Below the pieces are notes generated by a model. The model made no database searches. It saw nothing but the letters and a program-made list of their open reading frames with translations, and was not told the origin of the DNA. Positions 43,673 to 52,193 of a stretch of DNA of 52,470 bases are shown in pieces. The DNA is taken from NCBI GenBank assembly GCA_945865605.1, contig CAMBEL010000011.1:1-52470 (forward strand). Direction: 5' to 3'. Source of the stretch: Bifidobacterium breve (lineage in GTDB: Bacteria > Actinomycetota > Acidimicrobiia > IMCC26256 > JAENVU01). Positions within the stretch are counted from its first letter, which is position 1, and each line of letters starts with the position of its first letter. Both the position numbers and the translations under genes were made by a program.

Positions 43673-44242
43673 TCACACACCCTGCGCGTTTTCGCGCCAA
43701 CCGCGTATGACGATGTCAGCAGCCGAGACGATGGTAATTGCAACTGCGACCCAAAGGGTTGCGAGCTTCAACATTGTCAGGTTCTCGAATGGCGGCAACA
43801 GATACACGCCAACGGCAATCATTTGAATGAACGCTTTCCACTTCCCAAGTTGGCGCGCTGGAAGCGATATCCCACGCTTGCTCGCTAGCGACCGATAGAC
43901 CGATACAAAGACTTCGCGGGCGGTAATTAGTGCGACTGGAAGCCACCAAATGTCGTGGCGCCAGTACAACGCTATGAAACCACCGATTGTCAGGAATTTG
44001 TCGGCCATCGGGTCAAGAAACGCACCCGACCTCGTCGTACCCGAGCGCCGCGCCATCCAACCGTCGACACCGTCACTGGCGGACAGCCCAAACCAAAGTA
44101 GGAAATTCAGCCACGTCGCACCGTCGCGCACGATCAGGTACAACGTGGGAACCGTGAACAACACGCGCGCGATCGTCACGTAGTTGGCCGGAGTAGCGAT
44201 CGCGGTGGATCCAAACCTCATGCGTGACCGGTTTTCGTTCAT
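43673..44242 (-). CDS. pgsA: CDP-diacylglycerol-glycerol-3-phosphate 3-phosphatidyltransferase
   Basis: 189-aa membrane enzyme making phosphatidylglycerol phosphate. The CDP-alcohol phosphotransferase signature DG-x2-AR-x8-G-x3-D-x3-D is DGWMARRSGTTRSGAFLDPMADK. Four to six hydrophobic spans. The N-terminus (NYVTIARVLFTVPTLYLIV) is PgsA-like. Starts ATGA-overlapped with the rimO stop, matching the widespread rimO-pgsA-cinA order, which supports PgsA over phosphatidylinositol or cardiolipin paralogues. Confidence 0.93.
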   Translation of the reverse strand: MNENRSRMRFGSTAIATPANYVTIARVLFTVPTLYLIVRDGATWLNFLLWFGLSASDGVDGWMARRSGTTRSGAFLDPMADKFLTIGGFIALYWRHDIWWLPVALITAREVFVSVYRSLASKRGISLPARQLGKWKAFIQMIAVGVYLLPPFENLTMLKLATLWVAVAITIVSAADIVIRGWRENAQGV

Positions 44243-45549
44243 GCGAAAACATGCCCTTTAACTTCGGCGACCAGGTCGGTACCCGCGCACGACGTGACCT
44301 CCACATTTACGATCGCTCCAGGCCGCGCAAATTCACCGCCATCGAGTCGTACGATGCCATCGATCTCTGGAGCTTCGCGGTGGGAGCGGCCCACAAGTAC
44401 GCCATCTTCGTCGCCGTCGATAAGCACATCAATCCGCGAGCCCACAAGTTGCTCGCGTTTAGCCATGGTGATCGGATCTTGCAGCTCACTGCACTCACGG
44501 AGTCGTTCGTTCATCAACTCGTCCGACACCGAACCATCCATCCCAACAGCAGCGGTGCCGACCTCTTCCGAAAACGGGAAGAACCCCGCCCAATCAAGGC
44601 GCGTTTCCGACAAGAACCCGAGAAGTTGTTCGTGGTCCTCTTCGGACTCGCCGGGGAACCCAACGATGAACGACGAACGGAACGCTGCGTCGGGCTGCAC
44701 TTGCCTTATGCCGTCGATCATTTCTGCGAATCGTTCACCATCGCCCCAACGCTTCATCCCACGCAAGAGAGATCGGGATGCATGTTGAAGCGAAAGGTCA
44801 AAATACGGAACGACCGTTTCGAGCTCGAGCATCGTGGAGATCAACGGATCACGCACTTCGCTTGGATACAGATACAGGAGTCGGATCCGCGCCAGTCCTG
44901 CATCCGAAAGAGCATCGAGGCGTCGAAGAAGTGGGACAAGCGCACCGGGCGAGCCGGTATCGCGTCCGTACCATGCAAGGTCTTGCGCTACGAGTACGAC
45001 CTCAGCCACCCCACCCGCAACGAGCGAGCGAACTTCGGTCTCGATCAATTCAGGATCACGCGAACGCTGGGCGCCACGGAAAGATGGGATCGCACAAAAC
45101 GCACATGCCCTGTCGCATCCTTCGGCCACCTTCACATATGCCCACGGTGCAGTCGGCGCGGGGCGAGCGAGTTCAAGCAGGTCACGCACCCCCAACGGCT
45201 TGCGCCCCAACAGAACGACATCGGAAAGCGATCCCTCGCCTGCAAACCCCACGACAGCGTCGGCCTCTGGCAACGCAGCAGCAAGCTCTTCGCCATATCG
45301 CTCTGCCATGCAACCCGTAAGAACCAACCGCGCCCCGTCGCGCTTCTTGTCAGCCAATAGAAGGGCGACATCGATCGATTCTTGACGGGCTGCTTCGATG
45401 AATGCACACGTGTTCACGACGATCAGATCGGCATCTTCAGGGCGGCTCGCTGCCGAGAGCCCATCACCGATCAGCGAAGCAACGACCTTGTCTGAATCAA
45501 CGGCATTCTTGGGACATCCAAGAGTTTCGACGTAGTAGGTCTTGTTCAC
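44239..45549 (-). CDS. rimO: ribosomal protein S12 methylthiotransferase RimO
   Basis: 436-aa radical-SAM methylthiotransferase acting on an Asp of ribosomal protein S12. N-terminal cluster: VETLGCPKNAVDSDKVV, VNTCAF, LTGCMAERYG. Radical-SAM cluster: EGCDRACAFCAIPSFRGAQRSRD. C-terminal TRAM domain (LIDGDEDGVLVGRSHREAPEIDG). The start is GTG at 45549 (VNKTYYVETLGCPKN), where RimO homology begins; the frame continues to 45633 through palindrome copy D and is not coding there. Overlaps pgsA by 4 bp. Confidence 0.95.
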   Translation of the reverse strand: MNKTYYVETLGCPKNAVDSDKVVASLIGDGLSAASRPEDADLIVVNTCAFIEAARQESIDVALLLADKKRDGARLVLTGCMAERYGEELAAALPEADAVVGFAGEGSLSDVVLLGRKPLGVRDLLELARPAPTAPWAYVKVAEGCDRACAFCAIPSFRGAQRSRDPELIETEVRSLVAGGVAEVVLVAQDLAWYGRDTGSPGALVPLLRRLDALSDAGLARIRLLYLYPSEVRDPLISTMLELETVVPYFDLSLQHASRSLLRGMKRWGDGERFAEMIDGIRQVQPDAAFRSSFIVGFPGESEEDHEQLLGFLSETRLDWAGFFPFSEEVGTAAVGMDGSVSDELMNERLRECSELQDPITMAKREQLVGSRIDVLIDGDEDGVLVGRSHREAPEIDGIVRLDGGEFARPGAIVNVEVTSCAGTDLVAEVKGHVFA

Positions 45550-45587
45550 AAAGCCGATCCTACCGGCGGCACAATGCCCCACCCCTG

Positions 45588-45645
45588 CGAGCGCTTGTCG
45601 CAGAATGCACTGTGGCCGTGCATTCTCCGACAAACGGTGATCGGG
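45588..45645. repeat. dispersed intergenic palindrome, copy D
   Basis: Best preserved copy, 38 bases upstream of rimO in a divergent spacer: left arm GAGCGCTTGTCGCAGAATGCAC, loop TGTGGCC, right arm GTGCATTCTCCGACAAACGG. Unlike the other three it is not between converging genes, so it is not simply a terminator. Confidence 0.8.
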
Positions 45646-45714
45646 TATGTAACCCTGTAGCGCCTTCGATGGTCTGATCTATGCCGCTCCCCGACTGGGC
45701 AACCAATCGAGGAT

Positions 45715-45806
45715 CGGCACAGGAGCCGCATCACACCGGCACAGAAGCCGGACGAAGGTGATCGGCACCCCGCCGTAACCACTGGCTGCGGCGGGCTCTG
45801 GAGGTG
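45715..45806 (+). promoter_or_regulatory. structured leader with tandem hairpins before a small membrane gene
   Basis: Three stems in a row. Hairpin 1: CGGC/GCCG with loop ACAGGA (45715-45728). Hairpin 2: CCGGC/GCCGG with loop ACAGAA (45736-45751), itself inside ATCAC/GTGAT (45730-45762). Hairpin 3: CCCGCCG/CGGCGGG (45769-45795). A strong GGAGGTG (45800-45806) and the ATG at 45812 follow at once. The matching ACAGRA loops suggest a designed RNA structure; it fits no riboswitch class I can name. Confidence 0.5.
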
Positions 45807-45811
45807 ACTAG

Positions 45812-46138
45812 ATGTACACATTTGCCATCGTCGCCCTTCTAGGGCTGGCGACTGTGAAACTTGTGGACGTTCTCTGCGACCACGTTTCAAGTCTCCGCCC
45901 TGTGCGGTCGATACTTACCTTTGTCATAGCAATCGGTGCCGTCTGGGCCCTCGACTTCTCGATGTTCGAGAGTTGGGGTGCAACGGTCCGTAACCCCGAA
46001 CTTGGAATGGTGATCACAGGAGCCTGTGTGGCTGGCTTCACGGTTACGTGGAGGGCGGCGTTTGCCTACCTCACCCATGACCGTGCAGAAGTCGATGAAA
46101 CTCTTGGCGGTCATACGACGTTAAAGAGAGCAGCCTGA
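45812..46138 (+). CDS. small membrane protein of unknown function
   Basis: 108 aa. Three likely transmembrane helices (MYTFAIVALLGLATVKLVDVL; SILTFVIAIGAVWALDF; MVITGACVAGFTVTWRAAFAYL) and a short charged C-terminus (DRAEVDETLGGHTTLKRAA). No family recognised. The very strong ribosome-binding site GGAGGTG 5 bases upstream and a structured leader suggest real, possibly translationally controlled expression. Converges with ftsK across a strong hairpin. Confidence 0.78.
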   Translation: MYTFAIVALLGLATVKLVDVLCDHVSSLRPVRSILTFVIAIGAVWALDFSMFESWGATVRNPELGMVITGACVAGFTVTWRAAFAYLTHDRAEVDETLGGHTTLKRAA

Positions 46139-46195
46139 CCAACAGGCCCAAAGAACCTAAGTCGCCGCCAACGAAGTCGGTGACACCAGGACCCT

Positions 46196-46219
46196 CGAGG
46201 CGCCCTAAGGGGCGCCTCG
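46196..46219. terminator. hairpin between converging genes
   Basis: 10-bp perfect GC-rich stem (CGAGGCGCCC with GGGCGCCTCG), loop TAAG, lying between the stop of the small membrane gene (46138) and the ftsK stop (46228). Likely serves both strands; no U-tract on either side. Confidence 0.75.
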
Positions 46220-46227
46220 GGCGCGTT

Positions 46228-48618
46228 CTAGGCGTCGGTTACCTGCATTGCCTCGAACTCCTCGACCGTCATGAGAACGCTACGAGCCTTCGATCCCTCA
46301 CTCGGACCAACAATGCCTTTGCGTTCCATCAGGTCCATCAGGCGACCAGCACGGGCAAAGCCAACCCGCAACTTGCGCTGCAGCATGCTCGTCGATCCGA
46401 GCCCGCTGCGCACCACAAGTTCCATCGCTTCGGCGAGCAAATCATCGTCGTCATCGGTATCGCCTGCTCGCCCTAATCCAACCTTCGCTTGTTCTCCCTG
46501 GAGGCCTTCGATGTACTGCGGCACCTGCACTTGGCGTCGCCAATGTGCAACGACCTTGCGTACACATTCTTCATCTACCCATGATCCTTGAATGCGTTGA
46601 GCGCGCGATGACGAAGCCGCCATCAACAGCATGTCTCCGTTACCAATGAGCTTCTCCGCTCCAGGCTGATCGAGAATCACCCGTGAGTCAGCAAGCGTGC
46701 TGACCGAGAACGCAAGCCTGCTCGGAATGTTCGCCTTGATAACACCCGTGATTACATCAACCGAAGGACGCTGCGTAGCAATAACAAGGTGGACTCCGAC
46801 AGCACGCGCCATTTGAGCGATCCGACAGATGCTCGACTCCACGTCACGTGCGGCGACCATCATCAGGTCATTGAGTTCATCGACAACAAGAAGGATGTAG
46901 GGCAGACGCTCGTACTGCTTTCCATCGACAGGATCAGGATTCTCCGCCGTAGGTAACTCTCCACGGTCATACATCGCGTTGTAACCAGCGATGTCGCGCA
47001 CGCCCACGCCAGCCAAGAGCTCGTAACGCATATCCATCTCGCGCACGGCCCAGTCAAGAGCATTCGCTGCCTTTTTCGGATTCGTTACAACTTCGGTGAG
47101 CAAATGGGGCAGGCCGTTGTACGCCCCAAGCTCGACGCGCTTGGGGTCGATCAGGATCATGCGCACTTGTTCTGGGGTGCAACGCATCAAGATCGAAGTG
47201 ACGAGACCGTTGATACAACTCGACTTACCCCCACCGGTCTGGCCTGCGATGAGCAAGTGAGGCATCATCGAAAGGTTGACCATCTGAGCCTTGCCCGCGA
47301 TGTCTCGCCCAATCCCGACTTCCATGGGATGCGTCGCTTGCTTCGCTTCTGGCGAGGTGAGGACGTCTCCGAGTGTTACGAGTTGACGCTGTTTGTTTGG
47401 CACCTCGACACCAACTGCCGAACGACCTGGGATCGGAGCCAAGATCCGCACATCGGAACTCGCCATCGCATAAGCAATGTCATGACTTAGCCCTGTGATG
47501 CGATTGACCTTCACGCCTGGAGCAAGTTCGAGTTCGTAACGCGTCACCGTAGGGCCGACTGTCATGCCTATAAGGCGCGCGTCGACACCAAAGTCCTTGA
47601 GCGTCGCCTCGAGAACTTCTCCACCCTGCTCAACAATCCGTTGGTCCACCTCTTTAGCTGCACTCCGCTTGAGGAGATCGCGTGGAGGCAAGACCCAGTC
47701 TCCGTGCCCATACGCGCTCAGGTCGATAGCCATCTGACCCTTGTCGGCTTCAACCGCGCTGATGTCGGCCGCATTCACCTCTGGCATCGGCGCAGGCGAC
47801 ACCTCTTCTAGTTCGTCTTCATCATCTACGACTATCGCTGCGGCGGCATCCTGCTCGGTCTCATCTTTCGCTTGGTCGTAGACGCCTGCGTTGTCCACGG
47901 TTACTCGCCTTGCCAGAGCAGGCGCTTCGTCTTCAGTAAGACCTTCAACCGTCGCTTCGACCGTAGGACGCGCGAACTTGGCCAACTTGCGCACCGCACC
48001 GACAAGCACCTCAACAGATCTGCGTATCGAAACGCCCGGAGCTAGCAGCGCGCCCAGAACCAAAACGGCGACCAGGACTACGGACGCGCCAACTATGCCG
48101 AGTCCCAATGCCAGCACGCCAGAGGTCGCAGCTCCTAGATAACCACCGGCATCCCGTAATTCATTGACACCCGAAGACAACGGTGGCGCGCCGCCAATGA
48201 CATGCAGCAGGCCAACCCCGGCTATCACCACGAGGACTACGCCGATGCCGACACGCAACGGCGGTGCGGCGGTATCCGCATCTTCACCGCGGTGTGAAAG
48301 AAGCAAAAGTGCCGCCGCGAGAAATGATGCGGGAATCAGGAAGGCGCCGTTCCCGAGCATGGCGGTCACGGCTGCCGCTATCCCGGAACCGATAGGGCCT
48401 GCCATGTCCGTCGCCAACGCGAGAGCAGTGATTAGGAACCCTGCGATTAGGCCAAGAGCAATTGCATCGACCCCGTGACCCTGCAGTTGTTCCCTAGCGG
48501 AATCGCCAAGAGCCGAGCGTTTCGTAGGCTTCTTCGCCACCCTCGAAGCGCGCGAACGCTTCGGAGGCCGCTTAGAAGATCGGGATGCCGGTCGGCGGCG
48601 GGATTTGGTAGTCGCCAC
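46228..48618 (-). CDS. ftsK: DNA translocase FtsK/SpoIIIE
   Basis: 796-aa septal DNA pump. An N-terminal Lys/Arg-rich tail, four to five transmembrane helices (residues about 50-210), an acidic linker, then the motor: alpha domain (GPTVTRYELELAPGVKVNRI), Walker A GQTGGGKS, Walker B LLVVDELNDLMM, 'AQMARAVGVHLVIATQRPSVDVITGVIKANIPSR'. The gamma winged-helix domain (STSMLQRKLRVGFARAGRLMDLMERKGIVGPSEGSKAR) reads KOPS-type polar DNA sequences. Most FtsK proteins have DELADLM in Walker B; here Ala is Asn. Starts downstream of a 12-bp tandem repeat. Confidence 0.96.
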   Translation of the reverse strand: MATTKSRRRPASRSSKRPPKRSRASRVAKKPTKRSALGDSAREQLQGHGVDAIALGLIAGFLITALALATDMAGPIGSGIAAAVTAMLGNGAFLIPASFLAAALLLLSHRGEDADTAAPPLRVGIGVVLVVIAGVGLLHVIGGAPPLSSGVNELRDAGGYLGAATSGVLALGLGIVGASVVLVAVLVLGALLAPGVSIRRSVEVLVGAVRKLAKFARPTVEATVEGLTEDEAPALARRVTVDNAGVYDQAKDETEQDAAAAIVVDDEDELEEVSPAPMPEVNAADISAVEADKGQMAIDLSAYGHGDWVLPPRDLLKRSAAKEVDQRIVEQGGEVLEATLKDFGVDARLIGMTVGPTVTRYELELAPGVKVNRITGLSHDIAYAMASSDVRILAPIPGRSAVGVEVPNKQRQLVTLGDVLTSPEAKQATHPMEVGIGRDIAGKAQMVNLSMMPHLLIAGQTGGGKSSCINGLVTSILMRCTPEQVRMILIDPKRVELGAYNGLPHLLTEVVTNPKKAANALDWAVREMDMRYELLAGVGVRDIAGYNAMYDRGELPTAENPDPVDGKQYERLPYILLVVDELNDLMMVAARDVESSICRIAQMARAVGVHLVIATQRPSVDVITGVIKANIPSRLAFSVSTLADSRVILDQPGAEKLIGNGDMLLMAASSSRAQRIQGSWVDEECVRKVVAHWRRQVQVPQYIEGLQGEQAKVGLGRAGDTDDDDDLLAEAMELVVRSGLGSTSMLQRKLRVGFARAGRLMDLMERKGIVGPSEGSKARSVLMTVEEFEAMQVTDA

Positions 48619-48672
48619 GCCCTAGACCGTAACACCAACAACACCAGCCACAAAGGGATACCTAACCATCCC

Positions 48673-48721
48673 TGGCATCGGTTATGGCAGCGTTTATGGC
48701 ATCGTTTATGGCATCGTTTTG
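48673..48721. repeat. 12-bp tandem repeat upstream of ftsK
   Basis: Three and a half head-to-tail units: GGTTATGGCAGC, GTTTATGGCATC, GTTTATGGCATC, flanked by partial units (plus strand). On the ftsK strand the unit reads GATGCCATAAAC. It fills about half of the 106-base spacer between the GNAT gene stop and the ftsK start, a position fit for a regulator with repeated sites. Confidence 0.8.
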
Positions 48722-48724
48722 GGG

Positions 48725-49675
48725 CTATTCCTGGTCTGTGGCCAGTTCAACCGTCTTCTCGAACCAGTCGTGCTGCTCGTGAACACGCATCCCAGCATCT
48801 GCATAAACCTGGGTCATCTCGGGCGCTACGTCTGCGTCGATCGAGACGAGTACCCGCATTTGTCCCCTATCGCGCAACGTCTCGAATGCATCGCGTAACA
48901 ATGCCGGCCCCACTCCGCGACGGCGCCATCCCGGGCGCACTGCGAGTGAACTCATATATCCGGTCTGTCCCACGTCATAGACGAGCACGACTCCGACTAT
49001 CAGATCCCCGCACAACGCGACCCGCCAGAGAGTTGGGTCAAATGCGGGATGCTCGAGACGTAGCTCCAACCACTCTTCGAAACGACGGTTCGTGTAGCGG
49101 CCATGTCCCGAATACACGTCGAGCATCATCGAACGCACGGCTTGCTCGTCGGCTGGCGTGTAAGCCCGAACCTCAACACCTTCGGGCGGATCAGCCGCTT
49201 TCGGCGGCCTGTGTTCAAGGTCAATCTTGAGGCGTAGCGCAGCCCTCACAGGCTGGAACCCGCGCCTTTCGAGAAGGTCCCGTTTCCCATCGTTCACCCG
49301 CGAAGTGAATATGCCCAAGCGCATCTCACGTCCTGCCGCTACCTCTGCCGCTCGATCTTCGATGACTCCAATCAAGTGGTTCCCTAGACCGCGTCCCTGA
49401 TACTCAGGCAACAGGAACGCGTCGGCCTCGATGTCTTCGCCGGGCAGCGCTTCCCACACATACGCATAACCAACAATGCGTCCCGTCGGGCCGATTAGCA
49501 CCCACGCGTCGTCCCCGAGATTGAACCGCGGGCGCTTCCAATCATCGAGAAGGTCATCCTCCGTGAAGTCCGGTTCCCCGAAGTCGGCAATGTCCTCTGC
49601 CACGACCACCTGGGCGATCGCTTCAGAATCCCGCGAGCCGGGGTGTCGGACGAAATATCCGGTAGGCAGTTCCAC
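48725..49675 (-). CDS. tandem-GNAT N-acetyltransferase
   Basis: 316 aa with two GNAT folds, like the mycothiol-synthase/tandem-GNAT group. First: residues about 1-150 with the acyl-CoA loop LLPEYQGRGLGNHLI. Second: residues about 160-316 with LAVRPGWRRRGVGPALL. The substrate is unknown; MshD is one possibility for an actinobacterium but the sequence does not single it out. The start is GTG at 49675, seven bases after the SDR stop; the longer frame to 49816 lies inside the SDR gene. Confidence 0.88.
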   Translation of the reverse strand: MELPTGYFVRHPGSRDSEAIAQVVVAEDIADFGEPDFTEDDLLDDWKRPRFNLGDDAWVLIGPTGRIVGYAYVWEALPGEDIEADAFLLPEYQGRGLGNHLIGVIEDRAAEVAAGREMRLGIFTSRVNDGKRDLLERRGFQPVRAALRLKIDLEHRPPKAADPPEGVEVRAYTPADEQAVRSMMLDVYSGHGRYTNRRFEEWLELRLEHPAFDPTLWRVALCGDLIVGVVLVYDVGQTGYMSSLAVRPGWRRRGVGPALLRDAFETLRDRGQMRVLVSIDADVAPEMTQVYADAGMRVHEQHDWFEKTVELATDQE

Positions 49676-49682
49676 GGCTACA

Positions 49683-50456
49683 TCAAAGCGCGGGTGAGTA
49701 CCCGCCGTCGACCGGATAGACCTGCCCTGTAATCCATTCCGACGCATCGCTGCACAACAACACGGCCAAAGGAGCGCAATCGTCGACTCGGCCGATCCTG
49801 CCGACCGGGTATGCACGAGCCAACTTGTCCTCTAGTTCCGGGTGTTTTCCGATCGCATCATTCAATTCTCCGTGGTTCATCGTTCCGAGCGCGATGCAGT
49901 TCACTGTCACTCCGTCACGACCAACTTCGGCGGCAAGTCCACGCGAGAATCCCATCGCAGCGGCCTTAGCTGCTCCATAGACAACTTGCTTGCGTTCGCC
50001 ACGACGGCCAGCATCGGAAACGATCGTAAGTATCCGACCCCATTGCTCGTCGATCATCGCGGGCAGGTAGGCGCGGGTCACGTGCAACACAGCGGCCATA
50101 TTCAAACGAATCATGGGATCCCAATCTTCGGGACCTGACTCGACGAACAACTTCACTTGGAATCCGCCGGGCGGAATGCCAGCGTTGTTAACGAGGATGT
50201 CGACGGGTCCGGTCTCTTCAACCATGCGCGTTACCTGATTGAAGTCACAAACATCGGCAACCACGGGGTGCGCAATGCAGTTCTCCCCGAGGATCTCGTT
50301 GCAAACGGATTCGGCGCGTTGCGCGTCTAGATCGTTCACCCAAAGTTCTGCACCAGCTCTAGCCATCTGCATTGCAATTGCGCGGCCAACGCCGTTCCCG
50401 GCTCCAGTCACCAGAGCTTTGCGGCCAGAAACAAAATTGGACCAGTCGCGAATCAT
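49683..50456 (-). CDS. short-chain dehydrogenase/reductase
   Basis: 257-aa classical SDR. TGAGNGVG cofactor motif at residues 17-24, NNAGIPPGG, catalytic Ser in IVSDAGRRG, Tyr/Lys in YGAAKAAA and VYPVDGGYSPAL at the end. The loop 'ESGPEDWDPMIRLNM' and the sequence VSDAGRRGERKQVVY are typical of SDRs acting with CoA-linked or steroid substrates, but the substrate is not decidable. 6 bases after the RNase J stop, 7 before the GNAT start, so the three are probably one operon. Confidence 0.92.
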   Translation of the reverse strand: MIRDWSNFVSGRKALVTGAGNGVGRAIAMQMARAGAELWVNDLDAQRAESVCNEILGENCIAHPVVADVCDFNQVTRMVEETGPVDILVNNAGIPPGGFQVKLFVESGPEDWDPMIRLNMAAVLHVTRAYLPAMIDEQWGRILTIVSDAGRRGERKQVVYGAAKAAAMGFSRGLAAEVGRDGVTVNCIALGTMNHGELNDAIGKHPELEDKLARAYPVGRIGRVDDCAPLAVLLCSDASEWITGQVYPVDGGYSPAL

Positions 50457-50462
50457 CGCGCG

Positions 50463-52166
50463 TCAAACTTCCATTACGACGGGGATCACCGCTGGCCGAC
50501 GGCGCGTTCGTTCGTTAATGAACTTTCCGAGGGTGCGTCGGGCATGTCGACGAATGGTCTCGGCGTCGGTAGAGCCATCCGCTACCACCTTTGCGATCGC
50601 GTCACGAACGGCAGCCTTCGCCTCATCTAGAAGTTCTTCTGCCTCGGGTGCGTATACCCAACCCTTCGTTGCGATCTCGGGACCCGTCACGATGTCTCCG
50701 CTTCGCGAATCAATCGTGATGATCACCACAACGACACCCTCTTCGGCGAGCTGTCGACGATCGCGCAACACACCTTGGCCAATATCGCCGACAATTCCAT
50801 CGACGTATAGGTACCCGGACGGCACGGCACGGCGTTCCACGGTCATGCCTTCTTCGTCGAGCGTAAGAACATCGCCGTCTTCGCAGACGAGTACGTGTTC
50901 CGGCGCAACGCCGCTCATTTCGGCGAGTTCTGCGTGGTGGACCATGTGCCTGTACTCACCATGTACCGGCACAAACCATTCCGGAGAGAGCAGATTGATT
51001 ACAAACTTCAGCTCTTCCTGTGACGCGTGCCCAGAAACATGCACAGGCGCATTTCCGCCGTGCACAACCTCTGCTCCCGCGCGATACAGGGAATCAATTA
51101 CCCGACTAACACTCGTTTCATTGCCGGGAATCGCATGCGCAGAAATCACGACAACATCGTCTTTGTCGATCTTGACCCACTTGTGTTCATGGGCTGCCAT
51201 GAGCGACAAAGCGCTCATCGGTTCCCCCTGTGAACCGGTACAGACAATGCAGACTTCTCCTGGAGGGCGCTCCGTAGCTTCTTCAATTTCAATTACACGA
51301 TTCGATGGGATCTTTAGCATCCCCATCTCGCGAGCAAGCGCGACGTTGTTGATCATCGACCGACCCACAAAACAGATTTGGCGCCCGTTCGCGAGCGCCG
51401 CCTCAGTGACCTGCTGCACGCGGTGAAGATGCGAAGCGAAACTCGCAACGATAAACCGCTTGTCTTCGCGTTCGCGGAAGAGTGAGCGCATCGCCTCGCC
51501 AACCGTCGACTCCGAAGGCGTGAATCCCGGTCGTTCTGCGTTGGTTGAATCCGAAAGCAAGAGCCGTACGCCGCCAGGGCGACACGCGATCTCGCCGAGT
51601 CGCGCGAGATCAGTCCTGCGACCATCTACGGGCGTGAGATCCAACTTGAAATCGCCGGTGTGCAGGATGGTGCCGTGCGGTGTGTGGTACGCCGCCGCGA
51701 ATGCGTGGGGAACGGAGTGCGTGACCGGAATGAACTCGACGTCGATTGGGCCGATACGTCGGGTCTCGCCGTCAGCGACCGGTATGAACTCCGTGCGTCC
51801 GAGCATCCCCGCTTCTTCGATGCGATTACGAGCAAGGCCGAGAGAGAGAGGAGATCCATAAATTGGGCAACTGACATCACGCAACAGGTACGCAAGTCCA
51901 CCCGCGTGATCTTCGTGTGCGTGCGTGAGGACTACACCTTCTACGTCGTCCGCGCGCTCGCGCAGGTATGTGAAGTCGGGCAGGACTAGGTCTACGCCTG
52001 GCATATCGACGTCTGGGAACATAATTCCGCAATCAACGACGATGATTCTGCCTTTTACTTCGATGCAGAAACAGTTCCTGCCTATCTCTCCAAGCCCACC
52101 GAGAAAGATGATCTGGACAGGCTTAGGCACCTTGGGCGATTTTTCAGTTCGTTTGGGTTTTGTCAT
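50463..52166 (-). CDS. rnj: ribonuclease J
   Basis: 567-aa beta-CASP metallo-beta-lactamase RNase with 5' exonuclease and endonuclease activity, involved in mRNA decay and rRNA maturation. Zinc motif HAHEDHAGGL near residue 80; 'LSDSTNAERPGFTPSE'; beta-CASP motifs in SFASHLHRVQQV, CTGSQGEPMSAL and 'VHVSGHASQEEL'; MVHHAELA; C-terminal domain with GDIVTGPEIATKGWVY. The ATG at 52166 has no strong ribosome-binding site. Normally follows dapA in this group; here a glycerophosphodiesterase-like gene precedes it. Confidence 0.96.
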   Translation of the reverse strand: MTKPKRTEKSPKVPKPVQIIFLGGLGEIGRNCFCIEVKGRIIVVDCGIMFPDVDMPGVDLVLPDFTYLRERADDVEGVVLTHAHEDHAGGLAYLLRDVSCPIYGSPLSLGLARNRIEEAGMLGRTEFIPVADGETRRIGPIDVEFIPVTHSVPHAFAAAYHTPHGTILHTGDFKLDLTPVDGRRTDLARLGEIACRPGGVRLLLSDSTNAERPGFTPSESTVGEAMRSLFREREDKRFIVASFASHLHRVQQVTEAALANGRQICFVGRSMINNVALAREMGMLKIPSNRVIEIEEATERPPGEVCIVCTGSQGEPMSALSLMAAHEHKWVKIDKDDVVVISAHAIPGNETSVSRVIDSLYRAGAEVVHGGNAPVHVSGHASQEELKFVINLLSPEWFVPVHGEYRHMVHHAELAEMSGVAPEHVLVCEDGDVLTLDEEGMTVERRAVPSGYLYVDGIVGDIGQGVLRDRRQLAEEGVVVVIITIDSRSGDIVTGPEIATKGWVYAPEAEELLDEAKAAVRDAIAKVVADGSTDAETIRRHARRTLGKFINERTRRRPAVIPVVMEV

Positions 52167-52193
52167 CGCCGTGGCAGGGTAGCAACCATCGCG

